Position numbers and translations under genes: made by a program. Positions 11,502 to 23,306 of a DNA stretch of 64,000 nucleotides are shown piece by piece. The DNA is taken from NCBI GenBank assembly GCA_022266195.1, contig WHVY01000001.1, positions 12,586,001 through 12,650,000 on the forward strand, given 5' to 3'. Under the pieces are notes generated by a model. It was not told where the DNA came from. It saw only the letters and a list, made by a program, of their open reading frames with translations, and ran no database searches. Every line of letters starts with the position of its first letter. The first letter of the stretch is position 1. The stretch is from Tetranychus cinnabarinus. Taxonomy: Eukaryota; Arthropoda; Arachnida; Trombidiformes; Tetranychidae.

Positions 11502-14500
11502 TGATACTATTTTATTATAATATATTGAATGTTTATAAAAAGCTTTATCAAGATAACAGGATTGAGTTAGAGATGATCATCCATGTAAGAAAGATATAAA
11601 ATGAAAGCCCAAAATGGATAAAAATGAAACTCGTAAGGATTTATCGAAGACGAAAAAAACTTTTACAGCTAAAAAGGAAACGGAAAAAAATGTTATTCAA
11701 TCAAACTAGATATTGATCAAGTTTAGTAATAATCATGGTTGAAGCCATACAACTAGTATTAAGCATGTTAAACTCACCTAAGCAAATTTAAGTTTCCATT
11801 CATCAACGAACTCTTTTCGAGCACAGAAAAAATAATTTGAAAAACGTTGCAAAAATTAAGACAAAAATAACTAATATAATTGTTGAAACATATAAATATT
11901 TATATTAAATTAATAAAAAAGGTTTAGTAAATTTTAAATTTTAGATGCCACAGATCAATGTAGTGGAGTTGAAAAAGATGTAAACAAGAATAATCAGGCT
12001 TGAATTGGGAGAAGAGATAAGGAATATTCACTATTAAATTAACCAATAATAAATTGGCAATTCACTTAAACACAAGTAATTATCATTTACTCAATGAAAT
12101 TTATCAAATTAAAAATATCGAGAGAAAATGATTGAAAATTAAGAAAAATAATGATAAATAAATATATAGCCATCTATTGCATTCCGGATAAACTAGAGAT
12201 AACTAAAATGAAAGAGGCAACTTCAAGTATTAGTTCAAATAAAGTTATTCTCAATATTTAAACAATGATTAAATTAAAGCATAAAATTGAAAAATTTATA
12301 AAACTGATCGCTCAATTTCTTGATGAATTGCAAACAATTTATTTCGTTAATCAAATAATTCAACAGTTTAAATATATGATGATTCAGTTAAACTCATAAT
12401 GAGTAACAAATAGCTCACATGAAGCAAAATAAATATTCATTTTTACATTGCAGTTTATTCAACTGATTAAAGTAGAAAAGCCCAGCGTGCACTTTAATTG
12501 TGGAAATTTATTGCTATTAAGTGCGTTCAGAGGAATATTTAAGACTTAAAAGGGCTGATCAAATATCTCGTATCAAGTAATCATTTCAATTATAATAGCT
12601 GGAACCAAATAGCCAAAATCAAGACTTTTTAAGATCATATATTCAGACAATTGGCAAATTATGATTTCTTGTATTAAAGCCACCAATAAGAAAAATGAGG
12701 ATAAAAGTTGATTAGCAAATGATAAATGGTGAAAATCGTAAAATGAAACTTAATGTTATATTCAACTGATAATACTTGATTCTATAGATAATGCTGGACA
12801 ATCAAATTGTAATTTGTTATTTTACTATCCATTAAAACCATAAACATTTACTATTAAATGAGTTGGATAAGTTGAAATGCAAATTTACAATATAACTTGA
12901 AAAATCAACTAAACAATATAATCTAGATGTTTCAGAAATCAGCTTTCACACCATTAAATGTTGAATATTGATGAAGAAAAGGCGATCCAAGTATTCAATG
13001 ATAATCTTAATGTATTAAATTAAACCTTGAAATCAATAATGACCATCCATTATAAGTAACAGGTATTATGATCGTTAACTGATCAACGGAAAAAACAAGG
13101 GAAATCTAAATGGCTCAGTTTTTGTGAACAAGTCTGGTAACAATCAGAAATCAGTCAATCAAGACAATTATTGCTGTCACCCAATTACCAACTAATTAAC
13201 CATGCTAATTGAAAATTTAGAGTCTCTTAACATAGTAACAAGCGCAAGCACTTACACTTACGCTTTACACTTAAAGAGGTTTACTGATCAACTCTTAACC
13301 TTCAAATTTAAAATTCAACTTAATTTCAGGAATCTTACGTAATCAAATTCAGTAAGCAATCAAATGAACAAATCTATTATCAAAATTCATTGGTTTGTCA
13401 ATTTTCAACATCAAAAGCATAACCTTTACAAAAACTGGAAAAAAATATTTAAAAAATGAAATAACAAGTTGACTTAAAAAACATGAGCAAAACTATCGAC
13501 AAAAATATCAATTACATGTCAATGTTTTGTCATTTTTTTTAGGTTCTCAGCTGAAACCTGATTGATAGTTTAATCGATAAGTTGAATATCGTGAATCTTA
13601 CATTAATAGTAGAAATGATTAGCGAATTGTGAATCTAATCGCATGATAAAGCTGAACACTACAAGTGCTACAAGTATTGCTAATGAATAGGATTTTTCCC
13701 TTTTACTTCATCCTATTTATAATGGCAAGAATGACAAAAAAATTGAATTTATCTTCATTACGAGATATTTTTCATGATATTCTATCATGTAAAATCATTG
13801 TAAAATAGGTTGCTTCCATCATCAATTAACAAATAAATTGCATTTAGTAATAAGTTAAATTTTATATTCCCTTCCGGTAACTAAAATAATCACAAGATTA
13901 ACCACTATCTGTAATTAATTTGTCTAGTTACGCAGACAAGTTATTATTACTAACATTATCAAGAGTTGTATGAATTTTAAGATTTCTAGATTTATCTTAT
14001 TATCAAGTGAGGTTTTTTTTCTTGGGTAAAATCAAATGTGTAACTGTTGTACGTACTTGTCGATACACAATACAGATCAACAGTTTGATAGTACAATTTT
14101 ACCTGAAATGTTACTCTAATCTTGAAACTGATGAACAGATAGCAATTTTTTTACTCGTTACTTCCCATCCTCATTTAATTTCCTCCCTGATTAATTTGCC
14201 TTCCTTTAACCGATTTCCTCTTAATCGTTTAACGTAATCAGATGATTTGAGTTTGCAAACATAAAATTGTTCCATGACAATTTAGTGAAAGTTGTGTGAA
14301 ATAAGTTGAGATCAACTATTTTTGGTGAGCACATAATGATCTGTTAATTAGTGAAAAAACTTGTAATTTGAACAATTTTATAATTTGTTTGCCCCTAACT
14401 AAGGGAAATAGGGGTAAAGGGTAAAGAAATATGGTAACAAAGTAGAGAGAAGAGAGAGGAAAATGATGTAGAAAGTCAGAATTACAGAGATAGACAGTGA

Positions 14501-14588
14501 AAATGGTGGCGAGTGCGAATAGATGAAAATCACTGGGCAATAAAGAAAGGAAAAAATATAAAAAGGGTTTAGACAAGATACTTAGGAA

Positions 14589-14608
14589 GAGAGAGAGAGA
14601 GAGAGAGA
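14589..14608. repeat. GA dinucleotide microsatellite
   Basis: Ten perfect GA units inside a wider purine-rich tract (about 14400-14640). Confidence 0.9.
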
Positions 14609-14926
14609 AAGGATAAAGGAAGATACAGAAGATAGAGATGATGGTAAGTTATCGCACAATCTTGTCAAAATTTCTGCCAAAGTGAGGTAAATAGAATAGT
14701 ATACAAAAAACCTATGAGAGCAAAAAATTTGAAGTTTAGCCTAGATTGGACATGATGACAAGGTGCGTTAATCAAGCAAGAAAATAACAAATTGATAGAA
14801 ATATAACAGACAAGCCAAATAATGAAAAATTGAGGAAAAAATGAGAGGCAAAAAAAGAGAGGTCAAGACTGTGCAATTTGAACGGGGAAGGAAAAAGATT
14901 TAGGATAAAGGACAGAGAGAAATTTT

Positions 14927-14940
14927 TATATATATATATA
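14927..14940. repeat. TA dinucleotide run
   Basis: Seven uninterrupted TA units. Confidence 0.85.
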
Positions 14941-15235
14941 GAGTAAGATCGATGAAATTCACAACAAATTTTCGATATTTTTTTTCCATTACAAGATGTA
15001 TTTTGTTTAAGATGAAGATTGTACTTTTTTGTTTCATCCACTTTATCCTTAGTAGATATTTGAAATATAATTATAAAATATAGCTATCATCTCAAAGGTC
15101 GCTGGCTATTCAACAGTTCCTTGCTTACTTCCTTTGTCTTTACTTTTGGATTTAGTTTGTTTTGAACTTAAACTACTCCTTTTGCCATTTTCATCTTTAC
15201 TTGAGTTGATGTTTCTTCCCGCAATTAATTGGCAT

Positions 15236-17719
15236 TTAATCATCATCACTTTCTCCGGTATCCCCGTCAGTTACTACAAGATCAGTGTCAGCGATAAAAC
15301 TACGGTGCAGATTGGGTCCATTAAGAGTTTCAGGGTTGACCAAGAGGAATTCGTTTTTGCTTGGTTCATAGCGACCACGATCCAATGTGTGGAAAGATTT
15401 TCTTCGAATAGCTAAACTATTGGCCGACAGGTTGTTGGACTCTAAATGGGCTCTCTGTTTAGGCTCTAAATTTTCATTGAATTGTAGCATAATCTATAAG
15501 AGAAATGAATAGGTAAAAAAAAGAGAATATTATCAGAATGGGTGAAATGAGAGGCACGAAAAGATAAAGAATGAGACACAATACAAACAGACAGAAATCT
15601 AGTGAAGACAGAGAGACAGAGAAGAAAAAAGACTGAAAGAATGGAAACTGAGAATCCTCAATCATAGTTGTAATACTGTGCAATTTTTATCAAATATCAT
15701 TGAGAATCGCAATCCAGCTATACAACTTTACCTTATCATTTATTTTAAAAGAAATGAAGGTTCTTTTACCCTTCCATCAATTTAGATTTGTCATTATCAC
15801 TATCGAAAATTAAATAGAGAATATGTGAAAGACAGACAAAGAACAAGGTGATAAAAGAAGAAAAAGCAGAATGAATGAATAAGAGCGTGAGCAAGGTGAG
15901 AATGAGAAAGGAAAGCAAAAAAAGAGATGGAAGATGAAAGATGATATAATGAATATCATTTCAATATTTTTATTGATTGTTGGAGAATTACCATCTAATA
16001 TATCACACAAAATGAAAAGAAGAAAGAGTCAAAAAAGATAATCGAAAATTATACTAACTTGAAAATCAGGATTGAGACTTTTGCTTAATTTATCCAGGTC
16101 TTCTCTTTTAAGATTTAAAGTGAAATCTTCTTGAGATATTTCACTTGTATTTGAACCAGAAAGTGAGTTTTTCCTGGGGTCGATAGAAGATGAGTTGAAT
16201 GATGAAGATGAGTTATAAATCGATGGTTTCCCTTTGGTTGCTTGTGGTGAAGAGGATTGATCTGAGATAGAGTTGAATGCAATTCCATTCACTTTAGGTA
16301 TTGTAACACAGTTATAATTGGAAGTGAGATTTGATGATGGTGATATGCAAATTGTACCACAATTAATATGAGAGGAAGCACTTGATGATTTATTTTCATC
16401 GCGAGGTGTTGAGTTCTCCAAGTTGTTAAGCATCATTACGAAAAAATTTGTGGTTGAGCGTGACCGCGATCGAGAAGATGATGGAGACGGTGGTGATGAG
16501 GTTACCTTAAATTTTCCTGGAACTTTTCCATTATTGGTTGATGGAGTGCCTAAAGTGTTACTAGGATCTGTTGACAAAGGGATTGGTACAGGTTTAGAGA
16601 TGTTAAGTGTTTTAGTTTTATTTGTTGCCAACGGTGTTTGTATTGAAGGTATTGAAGTATAGGTGACTGTTGATGATTCTAATTTCACGAAAAAAGTATT
16701 AAACCAAAAAGTAAATAATCTATCCCCTTTCACTTTGTTATGATTTGCACTGAAATCAACTTTTCCATTGTAAACTTCCACTTTAATGTCACCGTTCAAT
16801 CTTGGTGGAGAATGAAATTCTCCATAAATACCAGAGTCTTGCCATCTTCTCCACTGTAAACATCCTTTGAAAACAATTTGTTTACCTTCCCAAATAACTA
16901 TCGAAGGTGCTAAATTTGTTTTAAGAGAGAGTGGCATTGGATCCATTCGAATACACCGAAGGTAAAGTGGAGTTTTCTTATATTCATTGCCACTTTTGAC
17001 TAGCCTTTCATAATAGTGAACGTACCTCCGTTGACTTGGTATTGTGACACCTCTTCTATTGTGGGTCCTTTTCTCGGCATATAAATTTAATGCTGAGTCT
17101 GCATCCATTTCTTTGTTTGTATGAATTATATATGCACAGACCATAACACCGGTTCTACCTTTACCTGCTTTACAATGAATTGCAGCAACATTTCTAGAGT
17201 CCAATTTTAACCATCTATTAACATCTTGGCAGAATTGTTTAATTAATTCAAAAGGAGGGGGATTGTGATCATCAATTGGAAAGACAGCCACTCTATTATG
17301 AAATTTCGAATGGTCGTAGCTCCTTTCAGAACAAAGATTGTAAATAAAATAGTGATCCTTATGTTTGGCTTCCATAAATTTTACAACATCTTCAATGTTG
17401 TTACGAAAAACACGCTCAAACCTTTCAGCTGGGAACCCCATAGCAATTAAGTTAGGTAGGATATCTAATAGGAAAAAACACAGTAAAGGGGTAGAACAGT
17501 ATTAGAGACAAGTTTGAAAGCAAATACGAATCAACAAAAGACGATACTAAGACTGATGATGAGAGTAAAAGAGTAGCTAGGCCAAGCATGCATAGTTACT
17601 ACAATGTACTCTTTCAATCTTTTGCTCGTGTGATAATTACATGAAAGATCCAAGTCAAATCCATTAGCCTGGTAACGCTTTTTCTTCTTGCTCACAATAG
17701 TTTTCAGCGTTGAAGTCAT
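15236..17719 (-). CDS. PTEN: PTEN phosphatidylinositol-3,4,5-P3 3-phosphatase
   Basis: Three coding exons (minus): 17719-17641, 17464-16059 and 15493-15236, giving 580 residues. The start is the third of three near ATGs. It aligns residue for residue with human PTEN (MTSTLKTIVSKKKKRYQANG) and puts the catalytic Cys at 124, as in human. The split Tyr codon rebuilds DLDLSYILPNLIAMGFPAE. The P-loop HCKAGKGRTG (123-132), Asp92 and His93 and the TI-loop GVTIPSQRRY are intact, so it should be active in removing the 3-phosphate of PIP3 and opposing PI3K/AKT. The C2 domain follows (LKTNLAPSIVIWEGKQ to FTFWFNTFFVKLE). It is interrupted by about 185 Ser/Asn/Thr-rich residues (about 290-473) before its last strands (FTLNLKREDLDKL; PDFQIMLQFNENLEP). 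The acidic tail ends DGDTGESDDD, without the human C-terminal PDZ ligand. Confidence 0.93.
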
Positions 17720-18574
17720 CATTGAAAAGGTGAAAATCATTCAAAGATCAAACTATTTAGAAAAACTTTTAAACATGGTAAATTAGATTTTGTTATTAAT
17801 ATCAACATAAAACAAATTAACTAAACACATTACATGAAGTCTGATTGAGAAACTAAATAACCGAGCTTAGCAAAAACTTGATGGTGACAACAGCTGAGTA
17901 AAGAGCGCCTTCTATTTCATTGCTGTGAAACTAACTAAATTTTGGGTTTTTTTTAAATTGTTAATTTTAAATTGTTTTAATCATAACATATTTATTTTAA
18001 GTCGTTATATTATTATTTAAGCACTCGGTGAATCCATCCTTTTCATAATGAGTTTGATTTTATCGTTTTTATCCATAAAATTGAATTGAGTCAAGTATTA
18101 TAACCCATGTGTTTCTGTATGTCAAAATAAACGGTTTTATCACATCAGATCTTATGATCTTTTCAGATGCTGAATTTTGTGATCATATCTTATCAAATTA
18201 AACAAACTGGTTAATTGAGTTAGTCAACTGGAACTGATTAAGGTGTTATCCTGATTTTATATTAACACCTCATTTAAGTCTTGGTTGGAATAGCTTATTC
18301 CCACAGATTCGTGTAAATAAAAGTTGTCATAGAAACATGTAATCAATTTATTAATCGTCAATTTATTAATCAAGTAAAGATTAAGAAAATATGCGTCATT
18401 ATTTCTTTTGTAATTTAAGGATATTTCAGTTAATGACTGTTGTAAAGGTCATTCGTTTCTTTAAACCTACCCTGAAAGGTTAATGTACAATGTGTATTGT
18501 AAAAAATATACAATATCGAGATAGCTATTCCAAAAATAATCCAACTTATGAATCAAAATAACTTTTTTGAATGT
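17720..18574. other. PTEN upstream region / DHRS7 3' flank
   Basis: AT-rich and without coding frames. It should contain the PTEN promoter and leader at the low end and the 3' UTR of the dehydrogenase gene at the high end. No TATA box or other named element was recognised. Confidence 0.4.
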
Positions 18575-19820
18575 TCAATTATCTCTGGACTTGGACAAAT
18601 TGTTTGCCATGTTAATTAGCCATCTTTTACTGAGAGTAGGGAAGTATTGATGGGCATAGCAATACCAAAGAAAGGGTTGAATTGTGATCCAAACTTCCTC
18701 CAGCCTTGTCTCGATAGCGCAAACCATAAGTTCAGCATGGCGTTTTGGACTCATTCGGTTTGATGACACTGAACCATTTAATAAAACGCCATAAGTTCCA
18801 GTGTATGAAACAGCAGCGATACCAGTTTTAACAGGCCCAGAACAAACCATTGTTATAACTATACCCTTGGATGCAGCTTCATAGCGAAGACATTCATAGT
18901 AACCCTGGTCAGATGAAATAACAAAATTGAAGAGGGTGACTGATTAAATAAATTGAATAATCAACTCACATGAAGTGCATGTTTAGAAGCAGTATAAGAG
19001 GCACATTCGGGTAAAGCGGCTTTTCCAACGATGCTGCTAGTAACAACAATATGGCCTTTTGAATTTGTATCATACCAATGTTTAAGAATCAACCGAGTCA
19101 AATTAACACCTCCAAATACGTTGTTGTCAAATAGATCCTGGTCAACACGAGACTCGATGAGTTCAAAACGAGACCTTTGGCTTGTTCCGGCATTGTTTAC
19201 AAAGATGTCAACCTACAATTAAAACAAGAAGTTAATTAGAATTTGCATCTACATAGCGAATGCTTTAAATCACATTAATTCAATCTTACTTTTCCGAATC
19301 GCTTTAATAAAGATTCAAACGCGATTTGGTGATCCTCTCTGTTCCTTATATCAAATGTAATTGTTATTATGTTACTATTGGAACAGCCTTAGTAACCAAA
19401 TTGGACTAGATTAGTAAATAACCGTATGCGGTAAAAAGGATGAAATTTACCTTTAGATATGCAGTTTTGTTTGACTTTCTGGATACGCTCTTCATTTCGG
19501 CCTGAAAGGACTAGTTTAACATTGTAAGGGACAAGTTCATAGGCAAGAGCTTCACCGATACCACTCGAAGCACCTGTTATCCAAACAACCTTTCCTTTAA
19601 TATAACAATCCCCTTCTTGTTTTAATTTTAATAAAATTCTATTGAGATATAAACTAAGATCACAATCAAAATAATTGACAAAATAAAACCAAGCTATTGT
19701 CACCATGAAAATAAAAAACAGAAACACAGCAATAGCACTTGATTGCCAATCAACCAAGTTGATTGTCAATAGAATCTTTTGAAGGGGTAACATCATTGCT
19801 AAACTCATATTCCTTGGCAC
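18575..19820 (-). CDS. DHRS7: Short-chain dehydrogenase/reductase, DHRS7-like
   Basis: Four exons on the minus strand: 19820-19451, 19387-19290, 19212-18970 and 18904-18575, 346 residues; the introns are 63-78 bp. An N-terminal membrane helix (about 28-50) anchors a classical SDR domain: TGASSGIG cofactor loop (82-89), NNAG (around 162), Ser216 in VVTSS, and the YTASK catalytic motif with Tyr229 and Lys233. NNAGTSQRSRFE and SKHALHGYYECLR match the DHRS7 branch, as does EVWITIQPFLWYCYAHQYFP near the C-terminus. Human DHRS7 is 339 residues, also ER-anchored, and reduces carbonyls of steroids and retinoids with NADPH. The substrate here cannot be told from sequence. The gene starts about 290 bp from divergent NDOR1. 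Confidence 0.9.
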
Positions 19821-20110
19821 AAAATAATCATACGATAGATGAAAATATATGAATAGTCTTTATTGTTAACAGTACTAATGAATTAAATACGTATAATTAT
19901 GAATAATCAGTCATTAAGAATAAACAACATTAAAACTAAAATAAGAGATAAATAAAAGAAAACAAACCACTGGTTCAGTTATCTATCAATAAACATTACA
20001 TCAGTCACCACATGTTTACATTTTCCTTCAAGCTGTTTATGTTGCAAAGTAATGCTATTATTACAAGTTTCAAATAATTAAAGTTAATAATTTCTTGGTG
20101 ATTTGTTAAA
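19821..20110. promoter_or_regulatory. Shared divergent promoter, DHRS7-like / NDOR1
   Basis: Only 290 bp separate the two start codons, so both promoters and leaders must lie here. No TATA box at a convincing position was seen. Co-regulation is inference from the head-to-head arrangement. Confidence 0.5.
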
Positions 20111-21856
20111 ATGGTGAATCAATTGTTGATTTTATATGCCGGTGAAACAGGCAATAGTGAAGATGTTGCTAGAATGGTTTATCGTGCAGCTAAAAAGCTA
20201 GGATTACAGGCTAAAGCAATGTCAATCAGTGATTACCAGATGAGCCAATTAATTGACGAAACATTGGTATTATTTATTTGCTCGACCACAGGACAAGGCA
20301 ATGAACCTACACCTTTAAAACGATTTTGGACTCTAATTATGAGAAAGAATCTACCTAATGATTGCTTAAGCCATTTGAATGCTGCTGTTATTGGTTTAGG
20401 AGACTCATCATACATGTTATATAATGTTGTTGGCAAAAAACTGTTCAAGAGATTGCAATCACTTGGAGCCAAGATGATCCTTGATTTAGCTTTGGGTGAT
20501 GATCAACATGATTTAGGATTATGGGCTTCTGTCACGCCATGGTTACAAGAGTTTTGGGATAAAGTGAAACAATTGGTGCCGTTGACAAAAGGATTGAACC
20601 CAGATGATATTATTTTTGAACCTAGCTATCAAGTTGATGTATTGGGTTGCAATGAGTACAAGCCTGATATACCAAAAAACCAAGTAAACTCAGGTTCAAT
20701 CATCTGTAATGAACGAGTTACGCCAAGCAGTCATTTTCAAGAAGTGAGATTCATTAAAATTTGCATCAATAATGAACCAGATCTAAGTTACCAGCCTGGC
20801 GATGTGGTTTTAATTCATCCGAAAAATTTTCCCGATGAAGTTGAAATTTTTTGTAGTCTTTTAAATTTGGACCCTTCAATGAAATTTCGCTGTAGACAAG
20901 TAGACATGAATTTTACCGAATATGGCCACAATAATCTTCCAGAATTTTTAGATGTACATACACTTGTAACACAGCAGTTGGATATACATTCAGTTCCAAA
21001 GCGATCTTTTTTTGATTTACTCTGGAGATTCAGTGAAGATGATTTGGAGAGAGAAAAACTACGCGAGTTCGCTTCTACTGAAGGCCAACAAGAACTTTAT
21101 AACTACTGTCATAAACCCAAGCGAAATATTTTAGAGGTTCTACAAGATTTTCCTCATACAGCTTCAAAGATTCCTTTAAATTATCTTTTTGATCTAATAC
21201 CAGGAATTCGACCCCGAGCCTTTTCCATAGCATCTTCTATGAAAATGTATCCCAATGAAATTCATCTGTTGGTGGCTGTAGTTAAATTTAAGACGAAGCT
21301 TCGGTCACCGAGAATTGGTCTCTGTTCAAACTATTTGGCTCAGCTTGTTAAAGATGACTCTATTAATCTTACGATTAGACGTGGAGAATTCAAAATACCT
21401 CATAGCGACCCGCTGATTATGGTTGGTCCAGGAACAGGAGTTGCTCCTTTTCGATCGATCATCCAAGAACGGTTCATGGATAAAATACCTGACAATGTCC
21501 TTTTCTTCGGTTGTAGATTTAGTAACGCAGACTATTATTTCAAAGATGAATGGGAAGAATATCAATCGAAATCTCATCTCCAGGTTTTCACCGCATTCTC
21601 TCGTGATAACCCTGCAAAGAAATGGTATGTTCAAGATGAAATGCTAGCGAATCGTTCAATTATTGAGGATTTTATAATTGAAAGAGGTTCAACTCTTCTT
21701 ATCGCTGGAAGCTCTAATCAAATGCCTGATGATGTGAGAAACTGTGTCAAGAAAATAATTATCGATTGCAACAATCAAATAGGCGAAGATGAAGCAGAAA
21801 AGCTTGTATGTAAACTTGAAGCGTGTAGAAAGATTCAGTATGAATGCTGGTCTTGA
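20111..21856 (+). CDS. NDOR1: NADPH-dependent diflavin oxidoreductase 1
   Basis: A single exon of 581 residues, close to the family length of about 600. An N-terminal flavodoxin-like FMN domain (LLILYAGETGNSEDVA; FICSTTGQGNEPTPLK; VIGLGDSSY) is followed by the FAD-binding ferredoxin-reductase-type domain (RPRAFSIASS near 366). Last comes the NADPH domain (MVGPGTGVAPFRS near 437; FFGCRFSNADYYFKDEW; the Cys/Ala-rich helix near the end). The terminal residues CWS keep the aromatic residue that stacks on FAD. NDOR1 (yeast Tah18) passes electrons from NADPH to anamorsin/Dre2 in cytosolic iron-sulfur protein assembly. It lacks the membrane anchor of cytochrome P450 reductase, supporting NDOR1 rather than POR. 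The coding region has no intron. Confidence 0.93.
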   Translation: MVNQLLILYAGETGNSEDVARMVYRAAKKLGLQAKAMSISDYQMSQLIDETLVLFICSTTGQGNEPTPLKRFWTLIMRKNLPNDCLSHLNAAVIGLGDSSYMLYNVVGKKLFKRLQSLGAKMILDLALGDDQHDLGLWASVTPWLQEFWDKVKQLVPLTKGLNPDDIIFEPSYQVDVLGCNEYKPDIPKNQVNSGSIICNERVTPSSHFQEVRFIKICINNEPDLSYQPGDVVLIHPKNFPDEVEIFCSLLNLDPSMKFRCRQVDMNFTEYGHNNLPEFLDVHTLVTQQLDIHSVPKRSFFDLLWRFSEDDLEREKLREFASTEGQQELYNYCHKPKRNILEVLQDFPHTASKIPLNYLFDLIPGIRPRAFSIASSMKMYPNEIHLLVAVVKFKTKLRSPRIGLCSNYLAQLVKDDSINLTIRRGEFKIPHSDPLIMVGPGTGVAPFRSIIQERFMDKIPDNVLFFGCRFSNADYYFKDEWEEYQSKSHLQVFTAFSRDNPAKKWYVQDEMLANRSIIEDFIIERGSTLLIAGSSNQMPDDVRNCVKKIIIDCNNQIGEDEAEKLVCKLEACRKIQYECWS

Positions 21857-22426
21857 TTAGTCTTTTTATTAATTAAATACTTTGCCTTAACAATCACTTC
21901 AAATTATTCCATTAAGAATTGAACATGAGATTCCTGTTTTCAAAGTGCCTTTTAGATATTAGCGGGAAGTTAATTGTCCTTTACATCCAATGTCCAAACC
22001 ATAAAGAAGTTTTATTATGAAATCATTTAATCCATATTGGTAATAATAAATTAACTAACTTGAAACAACTCTCGAAAATCTCAATGTAAACTGGAAGGTA
22101 AAATCAAATAAACCGCCTCCCATCTATAAACGCAAACCTCAAAATCTAAACAGAAACACATGATTTTGTCCTTGTTTTGAATAACAAAAGTTAAAATCAA
22201 TGACTTCACCATTAATTAATTATGATTTTAATTTTGCTATGCATTAAAGTGTTTAAAAGTTTGGTGACCCTCTCAGAGTAATTTTGTAATTTTATATATA
22301 TTCCACCGCTATTTGTATATATTAATCAAAGGTAAAAACTCTATTTAGCATTAACTACGCAATTTACCTTTTTTCACATTTCTCTTTATTTTTTTTTTGA
22401 ATTAGCTTGCCGAATTGACATTAATC
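21857..22426. other. NDOR1 3' flank and MTIF3 promoter region
   Basis: No coding frame. It holds an AATAAA for NDOR1 at 22045-22050 and a TATATATATT stretch near 22293. A pyrimidine-rich stretch lies just before the MTIF3 start. Confidence 0.45.
22045..22050 (+). terminator. Poly(A) signal, probably NDOR1
   Basis: AATAAA about 190 bp after the NDOR1 stop, on the coding strand, in AT-rich sequence. Confidence 0.45.
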
Positions 22427-23194
22427 ATGAATTTTATGAAAGCAGCTTACCGTTGTACCATTTTAAATGAAACACTAAAAGTTGCTCAAAATCAAATGAG
22501 ATGTCTTCAAGTCTCTAAAGCTCTTTTATCAACCAAACGAGCTGGAAAAGGCAGCAATTCCGAGCTCATTCGTTTATATGATTCGTCTGGTCAGGTTATC
22601 GGAACCAAAACTAAACAAGAAGCTGAAAATATTGCTAAAAAGAATGGTTTCACTTTAGTGCCTATGGAAATTCTAGGAAAACCCAAATTTCCTGAATTTC
22701 AATTGAAGCCGCGGCATGAAGAATCAGTTATTTTTGGTGATGAAAAGGACGAAGACCTAAATGAAAAAAAAGAGCCAGAAAAAACTAGTACAGAACCACG
22801 AAGACCCAAAGAAATTAAAAGAATAACGTTTGAAACATCGATTGCTTCAGCTGATCTCAAAGTTAAAATGGATTCAATTAATAACTGGATTACAAAAAAC
22901 AAAGAAGTGCATTTAATTGTGCAGGGACAAACTGGCACATCAATGGATACTTTTTTCAAAAAAATCAGTGAAAAACTAGTTGAAGAGGTTCGGATTTTGC
23001 ATAAAAAACAGAAGGGCAATAATTTAAAGCTCATTATGGATAAAAACCCTAAATTTGTATCTACACATTCACCTGATGATTCTAGCGAAAAGGATCGAAA
23101 GTACTCTTCAGACGATTATGAAATTGATCCGGAATTGTTGAAAAATGATGTTGAATTAGAGAAGCTTTTGTCAAAGAATAAAAAAGTTAAATAA
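22427..23194 (+). CDS. MTIF3: Mitochondrial translation initiation factor IF-3
   Basis: A single exon of 255 residues from the first true ATG at 22427. The basic, hydroxylated N-terminus (MNFMKAAYRCTILN; LLSTKRAGKG) fits a mitochondrial presequence. The IF3 N-domain is at about 48-75 (SELIRLYDSSGQVIGTKTKQ, then FTLVPM). After a charged linker comes the IF3 C-domain (ITFETSIASADLKVKMDSIN, then EVHLIVQGQTG), followed by an acidic C-terminal extension ending NKKVK. IF3 in mitochondria promotes subunit dissociation and checks initiator codon pairing on the small ribosomal subunit. The human protein is 278 residues. The stop lies 112 bp from the convergent stop of the next gene. Confidence 0.8.
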   Translation: MNFMKAAYRCTILNETLKVAQNQMRCLQVSKALLSTKRAGKGSNSELIRLYDSSGQVIGTKTKQEAENIAKKNGFTLVPMEILGKPKFPEFQLKPRHEESVIFGDEKDEDLNEKKEPEKTSTEPRRPKEIKRITFETSIASADLKVKMDSINNWITKNKEVHLIVQGQTGTSMDTFFKKISEKLVEEVRILHKKQKGNNLKLIMDKNPKFVSTHSPDDSSEKDRKYSSDDYEIDPELLKNDVELEKLLSKNKKVK

Positions 23195-23306
23195 CAAATA
23201 ACGCAAATTTGTAAATTGGAACATTTCATTTTATGTACAGTGAACCATACAAAGAATTTCGATGTAACTGTTTAACATGGAAACGTTTCAATTGGATTGT
23301 TAAAGC

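Larger units (their letters stand above)
11502..15235. other. Intergenic, no gene seen
   Basis: Very AT-rich sequence upstream of nicalin and downstream of PTEN. The open frames between 14007 and 15041 are AT- or GA-derived low-complexity frames with no domain. A 20-bp GA run lies at 14589-14608 and a TA run at 14927-14940. The 3' UTR of PTEN should lie just below 15236. Confidence 0.5.
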
